Assembly (NCBI RefSeq): GCF_002077945.1
Contig: NZ_LVYD01000049.1
Coordinates: 143,884 to 207,883, forward strand
Direction: 5' to 3'
From: Niastella vici
Lineage (GTDB): Bacteria; Bacteroidota; Bacteroidia; Chitinophagales; Chitinophagaceae
DNA: 64,000 nt
Every line of letters starts with the position of its first letter. Positions within the stretch are counted from its first letter, which is position 1. A program made the translations under genes and the position numbers. Under the pieces are notes generated by a model. The model saw nothing but the letters and a program-made list of their open reading frames with translations. It did no database searches and was not told where the DNA came from. Shown here one piece after another: positions 9,680 to 18,122 of the stretch.

Positions 9680-10722
9680 TTATGCTTTGCTGCACTGTCT
9701 TTTGCTGCTCTTATCGCTTGTTGTACATTCTGGGCATTGCGGAAATCATTAGCCACTTTCACATGCTGGTCAAACGTTTCGCTGAACACATGGTGACCCG
9801 AAAAATCACTTTTTGCCACAAAATAGAAATAATTTGTTTGTGCCGGTTGTAAAACTGCGTCGAGGGTTTGCAAAGATGGTGTGCAAATAGGTCCAGGGGG
9901 CAAGCCGGTATTTCTGTATGTATTATAGGGTGATTCTACCTCGGTGTGTTTCTCGTAAATACGTTTTAAGGTAAAGTCCTTCAGGGCAAATTTTACGGTA
10001 GGGTCAGCCTGCAGCCGCATGCCTTTGTGTAGCCGGTTCAGGTATACACTGGCTATAGTATCTTTTTCAGAGAGCGCCTGGGTTTCTTCCTCTACAATGG
10101 ACGCCAGCGTATAGGCCTGTAGGGGTGTAAGACCCAGTTTACGCGCCTCATCGCGCCGGGCATCTGTCCATACCTTTTTGTATTCGCCATAAAATTTATC
10201 GAATATGGTGCCTAAAGAGGCATTCCAGAAAAAAGTATAGGTGTTGGGATAGATCATAGCTATCACCGTATTGCTATCGAACCCGAATGGTTGCAGTGAA
10301 TCGGCAAAATAGGCAACCACATCCATTGAATCTATTTCCATTTTACGGCCCAGAAAACCGGCCAGGTTTTCTTTGGTGCGCAGCTTGGTGATAATCAACT
10401 TTACCGGCGCCTGGGTGCCGTTACGCAACAACCGCGTAATATCCATCAGGCTCATCCCGTTTTTAAGCTCATACCGGCCGGCTTTTATTTTTTCCGGAAC
10501 ATCGAGCCGGGTAGCTAACAGATCGAGCATGGCCGTATTATTTACCAGGTTGCTGTCGCGGAATGTTTGTAAAACTTCGGGCCAGGTGGCATGGCCGGTG
10601 CGTATATAGAGGTATTTCGATTTTTCGGAGAATGCAGTGTTGGCTGTAAAAAATAACCAGCCAGCCAGGGTGGCTGCCAGCACGGCTATAATCAGAACGC
10701 TTATGACCAGTTTTCGGAACAT
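9676..10722 (-). CDS. mltG: Endolytic murein transglycosylase MltG
   Basis: Inner-membrane-anchored lytic transglycosylase that cleaves nascent peptidoglycan strands and so sets glycan length. The 348-residue protein has an N-terminal membrane anchor (about residues 7-27), a LysM-like segment, and the YceG catalytic domain with LASIVEEETQ, where Glu211 corresponds to the catalytic Glu218 of E. coli MltG. The segments MRLQADPTVKFAL and SPYNTYRNTGLPPGPI also match the family. It is the first gene of a two-gene unit with the BrkB-like protein. Confidence 0.93.
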   Translation of the reverse strand: MFRKLVISVLIIAVLAATLAGWLFFTANTAFSEKSKYLYIRTGHATWPEVLQTFRDSNLVNNTAMLDLLATRLDVPEKIKAGRYELKNGMSLMDITRLLRNGTQAPVKLIITKLRTKENLAGFLGRKMEIDSMDVVAYFADSLQPFGFDSNTVIAMIYPNTYTFFWNASLGTIFDKFYGEYKKVWTDARRDEARKLGLTPLQAYTLASIVEEETQALSEKDTIASVYLNRLHKGMRLQADPTVKFALKDFTLKRIYEKHTEVESPYNTYRNTGLPPGPICTPSLQTLDAVLQPAQTNYFYFVAKSDFSGHHVFSETFDQHVKVANDFRNAQNVQQAIRAAKDSAAKHK

Positions 10723-10793
10723 GGGATATAGATTAATTTTTTTTCATCTATTGCTTCTTTTCCAATCTGTAGTGTGCAAGAATTGTGCTAATC

Positions 10794-10886
10794 GTGAATG
10801 GTGAATGGTCGATGGTCAATGGGCCTCCGAATTTTGAGTTTCGCTATTATTTTCGGCTGCACAGTCGTGAACTATTCACCTTCACC
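10794..10886. repeat. Heptad array GTGAATG with degenerate inverted partner
   Basis: GTGAATG, GTGAATG, GTCGATG, GTCAATG occupy 10794-10821. A weak opposite-strand partner (TATTCAC, CTTCACC) lies at 10873-10886. The locus is intergenic, between mltG and secG. The same word recurs in the FecR gene and, in opposite polarity, at 6291-6311. Confidence 0.75.
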
Positions 10887-10894
10887 AAAATACA

Positions 10895-10926
10895 ATAAAA
10901 AACCCTGCCCATAAAATGACAGGGTT
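10895..10926 (-). terminator. Terminator after secG
   Basis: On the minus strand the stem AACCCTG/CAGGGTT (10920-10926 with 10901-10907) is followed by TTTTTT-rich sequence. It closes the miaB-to-secG gene series. Confidence 0.85.
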
Positions 10927-10952
10927 CAGCTATTTTTTTATAATATATTATA

Positions 10953-11282
10953 TTATTTGCCTGCGGGCGGTGTATTCTGTAAAGGTGAACCGCTGTTAGG
11001 AGCGGGGGCTGTAGCGCCAGGTTTGGCATTGATAACCTCATGGCTGCTGCTTTTGCCTTCGGGAATGAAAACGGCTGAGCACAAACACAGCAGGGCAATA
11101 GCGATGGCCATAACCCAGGTACCTTTTTCCAGCACATCGGTGGTTTGCTTTACGCCCATGAACTGGCTGTTGAATCCGGCGATGCTACCAGATAATCCGC
11201 CGCCTTTGGGGTTTTGGATCAGGATAAACAAACCGATTGCGATACTTGCTACTATTATGAGTGCCAGAAACAAAATGATCAT
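10953..11282 (-). CDS. secG: Preprotein translocase subunit SecG
   Basis: A 109-residue SecG, the small accessory subunit of the SecYEG channel. Two transmembrane helices (about residues 1-22 and 52-72) flank the cytosolic loop LIQNPKGGGLSGSIAG, the hallmark of the family. The Ala/Pro/Gly-rich tail after residue 80 is longer than in E. coli. It starts one base after the stop of the acidic protein, so the two are co-transcribed. Confidence 0.92.
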   Translation of the reverse strand: MIILFLALIIVASIAIGLFILIQNPKGGGLSGSIAGFNSQFMGVKQTTDVLEKGTWVMAIAIALLCLCSAVFIPEGKSSSHEVINAKPGATAPAPNSGSPLQNTPPAGK

Positions 11283-11283
11283 G

Positions 11284-12801
11284 TCACAGTGCTTTTAATT
11301 GTTCAATTCTGCCCGCAAAATAAGGGCTTTTGGCGGGATTAAGCAAACTTAATTTCTCGTATACCCGTATTGCTTTGTCGGCATGTCCCTGTTTGGCCCA
11401 AACTTCGGCCATGGCCTCGGTAAGCACCTCTTTTTCCTCTACCGAATGTTCGGCTATACGTTGTATACTTTGGTTGGTAACCTCGTCTAATGAAGTGTTC
11501 GATTCAATTGGTCCAATGCGTTTCATGCTGCGCAACCAGTCGGTAAAGCTTTTAAGCTGTTTGCCGAGCTTGTCCCTGTTGTAATCTTCCTGCATCAGCT
11601 TTATGCCCTGAGAGGCAAAATAGTCGATGGTGTGGTACGATTCAAAGATCGGTTCGCCCAGGTCAATGGTAACTTTTTCGGGCTGCATAACGGGTGGGGG
11701 CGTTGATTGCAGCGGCTGGGTTTGAACCGTTTGCGGTTCAGCCGGCATTGCCGGCCGTTCGGCGGTATTGTCAACCACTTCTTCAGCCGTAGCGGGTTGT
11801 TCGGTTTCGGCGGTAATGGCCGGTCCTGTTGCAGCAACAGGTTCAATGGCTTGCTCAACCTGTTGATTGTCAGTAGTTGGCGCCGTAGGGGCTGTTTCTG
11901 CCGTTACTTCAACCGCGGGAACAATATCGTCTATATCTTCAATATTGGTATCCGCCGAATCCACCGCGGGTACTATATCGTCTACTTCTTCTTTAACTGT
12001 ATTTATATCAACCATTTCAGCCGGCACTTCCACGGCTGCAACAATTTCGTCCCGCTCTTCATTGACTACTGCTGCGGGTGCGGCGGGTGTCAATACTTCT
12101 TCCGTAATGCTTACCGCATTTACCGCAGCTTCCGCAGGTTTACTTTCTTCTGCCAGCTGGCTTAACTCTGCAATGGCTACGGTGGAAGCTGTTTCTGTGG
12201 CTATGGGTGTTTCGGTAACTGCAGGCGTTTCTGCTGCCTGTTCGGCCGCAGCGGCTGTTTTTTCAACCAGCGAACCGTCCTCATTTACCTGCAGGCTGTC
12301 GCTATGTTCTTCGGTAACTGGTTCCTCAGGAACGGCAGAGGGGGGTTCGGCGGCCAGGGGTTGAACTGGTTGTTCGGCTGGTTCCTCATGGCTGGCAGCC
12401 GGCGTTTGTATGGCTGGTTCTTCTTCTTTCTTTTCTTCGGGTTGGGGGGTGGCTGGTAATGAAGTAATGATAGTGGGCGCCGTTTTGGGCATTTGTACCA
12501 CTATCCTGAAACCTGGTTGTTGCGCCGGCTCTTCTGCTTTCGCCGCCAGGGCAGGGGCTTCCTCTTTCTGATCTAATTGCCAGCGCAGCCATAATGCATT
12601 ATGAAAGTACAGCGAAGCCTGCTCGCCCTGTTCATAATGATTATACGAACCGGTGTCCTTCAGCTTTTTGGCATAAAGGAACTGGCCTACGGCGGCATAG
12701 GGATACTCGTCAGTGAACTGTTTCAGCTCCTGTACAGTTACCTGCTCAAAAGAGTCTTTATCAAAAAGATGTTTTACCAGTGTTTGAATGTGATATTGCA
12801 T
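11284..12801 (-). CDS. Acidic Ala/Glu/Pro-rich protein of unknown function, TPR-like C-terminus
   Basis: A 505-residue protein with three parts: a conserved N-terminal segment (residues 1-85, YHIQTLVKHLFDKDSFEQVT), a long low-complexity Ala/Glu/Pro/Thr-rich middle (about 95-375), and a conserved C-terminal region (about 385-505) ending in a helix-turn-helix that looks like one TPR unit (GHADKAIRVYEKLSLLNPAK). The middle contains three copies of a short motif of the form D-(E/D)-I-V-(A/P)-A-V. There is no signal peptide, so it is probably cytosolic. The neighbours lptE and secG suggest an envelope-related role, but the function is unknown. Homologues in this position are usually called hypothetical or TPR proteins. 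Confidence 0.75.
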   Translation of the reverse strand: MQYHIQTLVKHLFDKDSFEQVTVQELKQFTDEYPYAAVGQFLYAKKLKDTGSYNHYEQGEQASLYFHNALWLRWQLDQKEEAPALAAKAEEPAQQPGFRIVVQMPKTAPTIITSLPATPQPEEKKEEEPAIQTPAASHEEPAEQPVQPLAAEPPSAVPEEPVTEEHSDSLQVNEDGSLVEKTAAAAEQAAETPAVTETPIATETASTVAIAELSQLAEESKPAEAAVNAVSITEEVLTPAAPAAVVNEERDEIVAAVEVPAEMVDINTVKEEVDDIVPAVDSADTNIEDIDDIVPAVEVTAETAPTAPTTDNQQVEQAIEPVAATGPAITAETEQPATAEEVVDNTAERPAMPAEPQTVQTQPLQSTPPPVMQPEKVTIDLGEPIFESYHTIDYFASQGIKLMQEDYNRDKLGKQLKSFTDWLRSMKRIGPIESNTSLDEVTNQSIQRIAEHSVEEKEVLTEAMAEVWAKQGHADKAIRVYEKLSLLNPAKSPYFAGRIEQLKAL

Positions 12802-12810
12802 GTAACCAGC

Positions 12811-13410
12811 TTACCAGTTTGAAAAAATACGATTGAAAATTTCATCCACCACCTGTTTAACGATGGTTTCAGTTAGCTGCGCCTCAGCCTGCGTAAGGGT
12901 GAGGCTTGCCGAATAATCGAAGTTACGGGAAACATCGGCTTCAAAGTTCTTTGACTGGTCAAGGTTGTTCCTAAAATTTATATGCACAGTTACGGTAAGG
13001 CGCTGGGTGGCGGCAGTTTGGTTCGAAATACCCGATGTTGTTACATTGTATCCGGTGATCTGGCCACTGATATCGTAATGGGCATCGTCGGATTGCACAC
13101 CGGTAAGCCGGGTTTGGCCGGTGATCTTCTGCCTTAATTTATCGGTTAACTGCGGGCTTAGCTGAGGATTGATGTAGCGGGCCCGGTTCTCGATATAATT
13201 TACTCTAAAGGTCTTTACTTCTTTAGGAATGGAACCAATGTCTTTAAACGTATAGCATCCTGCAAACAGGAGCGCTACAGGCAACAGACAACAGGCAATA
13301 AGAATTGCAGGTTTCAGGTTCCAGGTTCCAGGGTTTTGGCCCCTGTAACTTGTAACTTGTAACCTGTAACCTGTAACTTCTACTTTCAATATCTTACTCT
13401 TTAATATCAT
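12811..13410 (-). CDS. lptE: LptE-family outer-membrane lipoprotein (LPS assembly)
   Basis: A 199-residue frame. The mature part (GCYTFKDIGSIPKEVKTFRVNYIENRA ...) matches the Bacteroidota LptE family, which plugs the LptD barrel for lipopolysaccharide export. The lipobox is LLFAGC with Cys at residue 52, unusually far in for a lipoprotein signal. The first 50 residues are almost entirely encoded by three heptad repeat arrays (13275-13377), giving peptides such as TGYRLQVTSYRG and CCLLPVALL. The only ATG is at 13410, overlapping the previous gene by 17 bases; a non-ATG start nearer the hydrophobic core is possible. It lies between the sigma54 activator and the acidic protein. Confidence 0.8.
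   Translation of the reverse strand: MILKSKILKVEVTGYRLQVTSYRGQNPGTWNLKPAILIACCLLPVALLFAGCYTFKDIGSIPKEVKTFRVNYIENRARYINPQLSPQLTDKLRQKITGQTRLTGVQSDDAHYDISGQITGYNVTTSGISNQTAATQRLTVTVHINFRNNLDQSKNFEADVSRNFDYSASLTLTQAEAQLTETIVKQVVDEIFNRIFSNW
13275..13377. repeat. Three heptad arrays inside the lptE 5' coding region
   Basis: Array 1 (13275-13302): CTACAGG, CAACAGA, CAACAGG, CAATAAG. Array 2 (13311-13331): GTTTCAG, GTTCCAG, GTTCCAG. Array 3 (13343-13377): CTGTAAC and TTGTAAC, five units. Arrays 2 and 3 are of opposite polarity around an 11-base spacer. The words recur at 36149-36208 (GTTACAG type) and 39097-39117 (CAACAGA type). Confidence 0.85.
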
Positions 13411-14638
13411 ATTCCTTTAATTTTCTGTAGAGCGTCCTTTCACTGATACCCAGGTCCAGCGCAGCGTCCTTACGTTTGCCTTTATGTTTTTTAAGCGCTT
13501 TTTCAATCAGTTCTTTTTCTTTATCCATTATGTTGAGCGATTCATCCACCTCTTCATGGTGATGAATGTCGTCATTGTCGTGGTGGATCATCACCTGTTG
13601 TGTGGGGCCGGGCCCAACGGGTTGCACATAGGCGGCCGGTAACAGGTCCTTTGTTTTCAGTTCGTTGATCAGCGATTGGTTCTGTACCGTGGCGCCCGGG
13701 TTCTGCAAAATGTCGACAAACATTTTTTTGAGCTCGGTCACGTCTTTCTTCATATCGAAAAAGAGCTTGTACAATATTTCCCGTTCGTTGGCAAACTCGT
13801 GGCCGTTGGCTACGGGGTTACCGCTTGAATGGGCCAGCACTGGCAGGCGGTTTACATCGCGATTAGGTAAAAAGCGTCTCAGCTCATTGGCCGAAACCAG
13901 TTTATCAGATGCCAGTACAGAGATCTGTTCTGCAATATTCTTTAATTCACGCACATTACCGGGCCAGGGATAATTAATTAACACATCTTTTGCCTCCTCA
14001 TCGAGCTGTACCGGGGTGGTCTTATAGCGTTCTGCAAAATCAACACAAAACCTTCTGAACAGGAGGGGAATGTCTTCGGTACGGTCGCGCAGGGCGGGCA
14101 CCCTGATGGGCACCGTGCTTAACCGGTAATAAAGATCTTCCCTGAACTTGCCATTTTGCGTGAAGGTGAGCAGGTCTTTATTGGTGGCGGCAATTACCCG
14201 AACGTCGGTCTTTTGAACTTTGGAAGAACCCACGCGAATGAACTCCCCGGTTTCCAGCACCCGCAGCAGGCGGGCTTGTGTGCCAAGGGGCATTTCGCCA
14301 ATTTCATCAAGGAAAATGGTACCGCCGTTCACCGTTTCAAAATAACCTTTGCGGGCATCTACCGCGCCGGTAAAAGAACCTTTTTCATGACCAAACAGCT
14401 CCGAGTCAATGGTGCCTTCGGGAATGGCGCCGCAGTTCACCGCAATAAAAGGATTGTGTTTGCGTGCCGATAGTGCATGAATGATCATTGAAAATGCTTC
14501 CTTACCTACGCCGCTTTCTCCGGCAATTAACACGGTAAGGTCGGTATTGCTCACCTGTGCAGCTACCTGCAGGGCAAAGTTCAATGCCGGCGAGTTACCG
14601 ATAATTGCGAACCTGTTTTTGATACTTTGAATATCCAC
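13394..14638 (-). CDS. Sigma54-dependent transcriptional activator without receiver domain
   Basis: A 414-residue enhancer-binding protein that starts directly with the AAA+ domain: Walker A GESGVGKE (40-47), the sigma54-contacting loop GSFTGA (87-92, Ser in place of the usual first Ala), and Walker B GGTIFLDEIGE. The C-terminus carries a Fis-type helix-turn-helix (KHKGKRKDAALDLGISERTL). There is no phosphorylation or ligand domain, so activity would be set by abundance or by a partner. A His/Asp-rich stretch (HHDNDDIHHHEE) precedes the DNA-binding end. The order miaB, activator, lptE, acidic protein, secG is, as far as I recall, widely conserved in Bacteroidota. Its targets are unknown. Confidence 0.9.
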   Translation of the reverse strand: MDIQSIKNRFAIIGNSPALNFALQVAAQVSNTDLTVLIAGESGVGKEAFSMIIHALSARKHNPFIAVNCGAIPEGTIDSELFGHEKGSFTGAVDARKGYFETVNGGTIFLDEIGEMPLGTQARLLRVLETGEFIRVGSSKVQKTDVRVIAATNKDLLTFTQNGKFREDLYYRLSTVPIRVPALRDRTEDIPLLFRRFCVDFAERYKTTPVQLDEEAKDVLINYPWPGNVRELKNIAEQISVLASDKLVSANELRRFLPNRDVNRLPVLAHSSGNPVANGHEFANEREILYKLFFDMKKDVTELKKMFVDILQNPGATVQNQSLINELKTKDLLPAAYVQPVGPGPTQQVMIHHDNDDIHHHEEVDESLNIMDKEKELIEKALKKHKGKRKDAALDLGISERTLYRKLKEYDIKE

Positions 14639-14974
14639 GTTTCTACTAATTTTTTTCAGATACCCCCTGCGGTTATCAGCGATAATTTTGCATGAAGGTG
14701 ATCCGGATTATTTTTAATCGGGGCAATGCCCCGGCTGTAATGTTTTAACAAATGCCCTTTTGTAGTTAAGGGTTGGTTCAACTTATTGTTGAACGCCGGC
14801 AGTTTCAGTCGCTGCAACCTGGCGAATGGTTGAAACTATGGCTCTTTCAACTGGTTTGAAAGAGGACGCTGATTGTAATTAGCGGGTTGCTTATGTATTA
14901 TTATTTATACTGGTCTGTTTCTTTATGGGTCTCCTTTTTCTTTTGATGAATGCCTGCCTGTTATATATCCTGTC
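14639..14974. other. Intergenic region of 336 bp, hairpin-rich
   Basis: This lies between miaB and the sigma54 activator, both on the minus strand. Besides the three consecutive hairpins listed separately, it has the inverted repeat CGGGGC/GCCCCG at 14719-14733. No coding frame is credible. It may be the activator's leader or a processed RNA. Confidence 0.5.
14776..14864 (-). ncRNA. Candidate structured RNA: three consecutive hairpins
   Basis: Stems are GTTCAAC/GTTGAAC (14776-14782 and 14788-14794), AGTTTCA/TGAAACT (14801-14807 and 14831-14837) and CTCTTTCAA/TTGAAAGAG (14842-14850 and 14856-14864). All are perfect and evenly placed. It does not match any family I recognise. The strand is assumed from the flanking genes. 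Confidence 0.35.
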
Positions 14975-16402
14975 TTATGGTTCTATTTTTCCTAATAATG
15001 TAGCGCCGGTGCAATCATATACCTTAACCATTACGTAATTGCCTTTGTTCAGCGGGTAATTTTCTTTTGGAAAAACCACTACTTTATTCTGGCTGTTACG
15101 TCCCATCCAGTCCTGGTCGCTTTTCTTACTGTTTCCTTCGATCAACACTTTAAATGTTTTACCAACGTCGTGCTGGTTGCTTTCACGGCTCAGCGCATTT
15201 TGCAGTTTCACGATCTCGTCGAGCCGCTTTTTCTTCACTTCCTCGGGCACATCATCTTTATACCGACGGGCAGCCAGGGTTCCCGGGCGCTCGCTGTAGA
15301 AGAACATATAGCTCATATCATATTTGCTGTGCCGCATAATGTTGAGCGTGTCCTGATGATCTTCTTCTGTTTCGGTACAAAAACCGGCAATAATATCGGA
15401 GCTTATACCGCAATCGGGTATTATTTCGCGTATACGATCTACCTTGGCCATATACCATTCGCGGGTATACGTTCGGTTCATCAATTGCAATACACGGGAA
15501 GAACCGCTTTGCACCGGCAGGTGAATGTAATTACAGATGTTCTCATACTTCGCCATGGTGTACAGTACATCGTCGGTAATATCTTTCGGGTGCGAAGTGG
15601 AGAAGCGAACGCGTAGGGAAGGATCGATCAGCGCCACCATTTCGAGCAGGTTGGCAAAGTTGACCGGCTTTCCTGTTTCTATATTTTCAGGCACCCAGTA
15701 ATAGCTGTCGACATTTTGTCCCAGCAGGGTTACTTCTTTATATCCGTTATTCAACAGATCGGTGCATTCCTTTAAAATTGAATGTGGGTCGCGGCTGCGT
15801 TCGCGGCCCCGGGTAAAGGGCACTACGCAGAATGCGCACATATTATTACAACCCCGCATAATGCTTACAAAGCCCGACACGCCATTGCTGTCGAGGCGAA
15901 CGGGGGAGATGTCGGCATAGGTTTCTTCGCGGCTCAGCAACACATTCACTGCTTTTTGACCGGTTTCGGCTTCTGCAATAAGGCCGGGCAGGGCGCGATA
16001 GGCGTCGGGGCCTACGACTATGTCGACCAGCTTTTCTTCTTCCAGGAATTTGGCTTTCAGCCTTTCCGCCATACAACCCAGAACGCCAATGAGGGCGCCG
16101 GGATTGTTCTTTTTAACGGTGCGCAGGTCGCTCAGGCGTTTGCGCACGGTTTGTTCGGCTTTTTCGCGAATGGAGCAGGTATTGATCAGAATTAGGTCGG
16201 CTTCCTCGAAATTGCGGGTAGCGCCAAATCCGTTCTCATTTAAAATGGAGGCAACGATCTCGCTGTCTGAAAAATTCATCTGACAGCCATAGCTTTCGAT
16301 ATAGAATTTTTTATTATATGCAGTAGGGTCATTTACAAAGGGAGCATAGGCTTCTCCCTGCCGGTTTTCCTCGTGCATCGTATGATTCATCCGCTCTAAC
16401 AT
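14975..16402 (-). CDS. miaB: tRNA-2-methylthio-N6-dimethylallyladenosine synthase MiaB
   Basis: Radical-SAM methylthiotransferase that converts i6A37 to ms2i6A37 in tRNAs. In order it shows: an N-terminal UPF0004 domain with the three cluster cysteines in [24 protein letters not shown] and [10 protein letters not shown]; the radical-SAM CxxxCxxC in [14 protein letters not shown]; and a C-terminal TRAM domain ([19 protein letters not shown]). The frame stays open upstream to 16471. I chose the ATG at 16402 ([13 protein letters not shown]); starts at 16390 or 16378 are equally possible, because conservation only begins near KKFYIESYG. Confidence 0.92.
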   Translation of the reverse strand: MLERMNHTMHEENRQGEAYAPFVNDPTAYNKKFYIESYGCQMNFSDSEIVASILNENGFGATRNFEEADLILINTCSIREKAEQTVRKRLSDLRTVKKNNPGALIGVLGCMAERLKAKFLEEEKLVDIVVGPDAYRALPGLIAEAETGQKAVNVLLSREETYADISPVRLDSNGVSGFVSIMRGCNNMCAFCVVPFTRGRERSRDPHSILKECTDLLNNGYKEVTLLGQNVDSYYWVPENIETGKPVNFANLLEMVALIDPSLRVRFSTSHPKDITDDVLYTMAKYENICNYIHLPVQSGSSRVLQLMNRTYTREWYMAKVDRIREIIPDCGISSDIIAGFCTETEEDHQDTLNIMRHSKYDMSYMFFYSERPGTLAARRYKDDVPEEVKKKRLDEIVKLQNALSRESNQHDVGKTFKVLIEGNSKKSDQDWMGRNSQNKVVVFPKENYPLNKGNYVMVKVYDCTGATLLGKIEP

Positions 16403-16472
16403 CAACAATTCAGTTTTTGGGATGGCAAAGATAGCCAAAAAAGGGTAAAAATGACAGGTTGACACCCTCAAC

Positions 16473-16490
16473 CTCCGCCGGCTGGCGGAG
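16473..16490. repeat. Palindromic element CTCCGCC/GGCGGAG
   Basis: A perfect 7-bp inverted repeat with a GGCT loop, 71-88 bases upstream of the chosen miaB start. A second small palindrome (CCCGAC/GTCGGG) lies at 16573-16586 near the next gene's terminator. Similar small GC-rich hairpins recur in this window (20081-20104, 22612-22630, 32770-32788), suggesting a dispersed REP-like class. Confidence 0.5.
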
Positions 16491-16598
16491 AGCCTGTACT
16501 ATTGCTGGTTGACGGTTACCGGAATGGTAAATGGCCATAGCCTGCGCGGCGGGGAAATTGCCGGATGCCAGCCCGACTTGTCGGGGATAGCCGGATGC

Positions 16599-16635
16599 CG
16601 AAAAAAACGGTTGCCGTTTTACAACAGCAACCGTT
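16599..16635 (-). terminator. Terminator of the DNRLRE protein gene
   Basis: On the minus strand a perfect 9-bp stem AACGGTTGC/GCAACCGTT (16627-16635 with 16606-16614) is followed by a run of T (about 16600-16607). Confidence 0.85.
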
Positions 16636-16660
16636 AAAAGGAAGGGATGAAGGCCAAAAT

Positions 16661-17674
16661 TTATTGAGAAATAATAAAAGGATTGGCCGTTTTACTATTT
16701 CCCTGTTTTACTACCAGCACTGCCATTTTGTTTTTGAGCAGCTGGCTATCCAGGTTGATCGTTTTGGTATGCTTACCTTTTGTTCCATCTACTTCCAGCA
16801 CTTTTAAGACAGCACCGTCAATAGAAACGATCTCAACATACGTTTTTCCATCCTGGTTCAATGCATAATCAACCGTAATGTTTCCTGCTGACAAATTGCT
16901 TTTTACGAGTGCTGAAACATTGCTTTGAACATTGTCGTCTTTACCCAGTACATCAGGCGTAAATATTTGCGATTGCTGTGTACCTCTTCTTGCTGTTGAG
17001 TCAGAGCAGAAATTCAGGCCAAGTCTTAGTTTGGGCCGTCTTGTTGCATCAGCATAGTCGCTGCTGGCAAAAATGAGCGATCTGTAAGTGCTTTCGGTTT
17101 GCAGCCGTATTAAAAAGCCATAGCGACTGGCGGGTGGCTGATTAATAATGTCCTGAAGCAGGGTTGTAATATTCAGATCGATTACATCATAATTGAACTG
17201 CACTCCGTTTGAACCGGGCAGGGTAACCTGGTTGGTTGTGGTTGAAGCAGGCTGTGTATTCCAGGTTACGGTATTTTCATCCCATGAACTGGTAACCCGT
17301 TGAACATAACAAGCATTGGTGCCGTAATTACCCTGGGGAGCGGTTAATGAGGAAGGCTTACCATATAACGAAAGGTAGGCATAGGTCACTACCGTTCCCT
17401 GTGGTATCAGCTGCAGATCGGTAAAGTCAATAAGCGCCCGGCACGATCCAACGGAACCGTTGAACGTCCAGGTAAAAGGAACCATTTCATCATATGTACC
17501 GTAATTTGAATTACCGGCACTGGGATTATTGGTAATATAATTTACATGGGTATCTTTTCCGTGACAGGCATTGGGTTGAAAGGTCATTTCAGTTTGGGTA
17601 ACCTGGCTAAAAGCGCTGGTGCCAACCAGGAATGCGCATGCTGATTGCAGAAATAAAAAGTTGATTTTTTTCAT
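16661..17674 (-). CDS. Secreted DNRLRE-domain protein, probably T9SS-sorted
   Basis: About 337 residues from the preferred ATG at 17674, which gives a clean signal peptide (KKINFLFLQSACAFLVGTSAFS); the frame is open 26 codons further upstream. The body is a DNRLRE beta-sandwich domain (ALIDFTDLQLIPQGTVVTYAYLSLYG ... VQRVTSSWDENTVTWNTQPAS ... YGFLIRLQTES), a fold found in extracellular proteins, some of which bind polysaccharides. The last 75 residues look like a type IX secretion C-terminal sorting domain (TYVEIVSIDGAVLKVLEVDG). The predicted location is the cell surface or outside. The ligand is unknown. Confidence 0.8.
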   Translation of the reverse strand: MKKINFLFLQSACAFLVGTSAFSQVTQTEMTFQPNACHGKDTHVNYITNNPSAGNSNYGTYDEMVPFTWTFNGSVGSCRALIDFTDLQLIPQGTVVTYAYLSLYGKPSSLTAPQGNYGTNACYVQRVTSSWDENTVTWNTQPASTTTNQVTLPGSNGVQFNYDVIDLNITTLLQDIINQPPASRYGFLIRLQTESTYRSLIFASSDYADATRRPKLRLGLNFCSDSTARRGTQQSQIFTPDVLGKDDNVQSNVSALVKSNLSAGNITVDYALNQDGKTYVEIVSIDGAVLKVLEVDGTKGKHTKTINLDSQLLKNKMAVLVVKQGNSKTANPFIISQ

Positions 17675-17944
17675 AAAATAAATGTGGTTTGTTTTGAAAA
17701 TGTTCAATTGGTAAGTGATACGTTTATTGGTTACTGCTTTGTCTTTCTTCAATAATGAAATGGTTTAATGGTTATAAATCGGGCATATTACCTCGTGCAA
17801 CACCAATAGAATGCCCTAACTGCCAGGTGTTGTTTTTCCTGCAGAAAAAATGAGTTTATAATGTTGTTATTGTTGTCCTGCGCCGGGATGGTACAGGGCC
17901 AGACAAGAAGGTATTTGTCTTTTAACAGGTTGAGATCGTATAGT

Positions 17945-18000
17945 TATATAACGTATACATTACCAGTACACGAATATAGTATAGGTATATAACGTTTACA
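17945..18000. promoter_or_regulatory. Direct repeat TATATAACGTWTACA, possible operator pair
   Basis: Two 15-base copies that differ at one base, starting 41 bases apart, upstream of the DNRLRE gene. The left copy overlaps the palindrome GTTATATAAC (17943-17952). Its role as a binding site is inferred only from the repetition. Confidence 0.4.
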
Positions 18001-18055
18001 AATAAATGATTTATGAAATCGTTATGTTAAAGAAGTGCTGTTGTGCATTATTTTC

Positions 18056-18109
18056 AATAAGCGTGCACATTTGGGCGATAGGCGTGTAGATTTTGCAATA
18101 GGCGTGTAA
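18056..18109. repeat. Three phased direct repeats of an AATAGGCGTG-like motif
   Basis: GCGTG cores begin at 18061, 18082 and 18102, each preceded by AATA or GATA, so spacing is 21 and 20 bases, about two helical turns. They lie just beyond the 3' end of the LCM-type methyltransferase gene and about 400 bases upstream of the DNRLRE gene. The arrangement suits cooperative protein binding on one face of DNA. Confidence 0.55.
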
Positions 18110-18122
18110 ATAAAAAAAATAA

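Larger units (their letters stand above)
17675..18122. other. Intergenic region of 448 bp with repeated motifs
   Basis: This is the upstream region of the DNRLRE gene. It contains two copies of TATATAACGTWTACA (17945-17959 and 17986-18000) and three phased copies of an AATAGGCGTGTA-like motif (18056-18109), both described separately. I see no gene. Confidence 0.6.
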
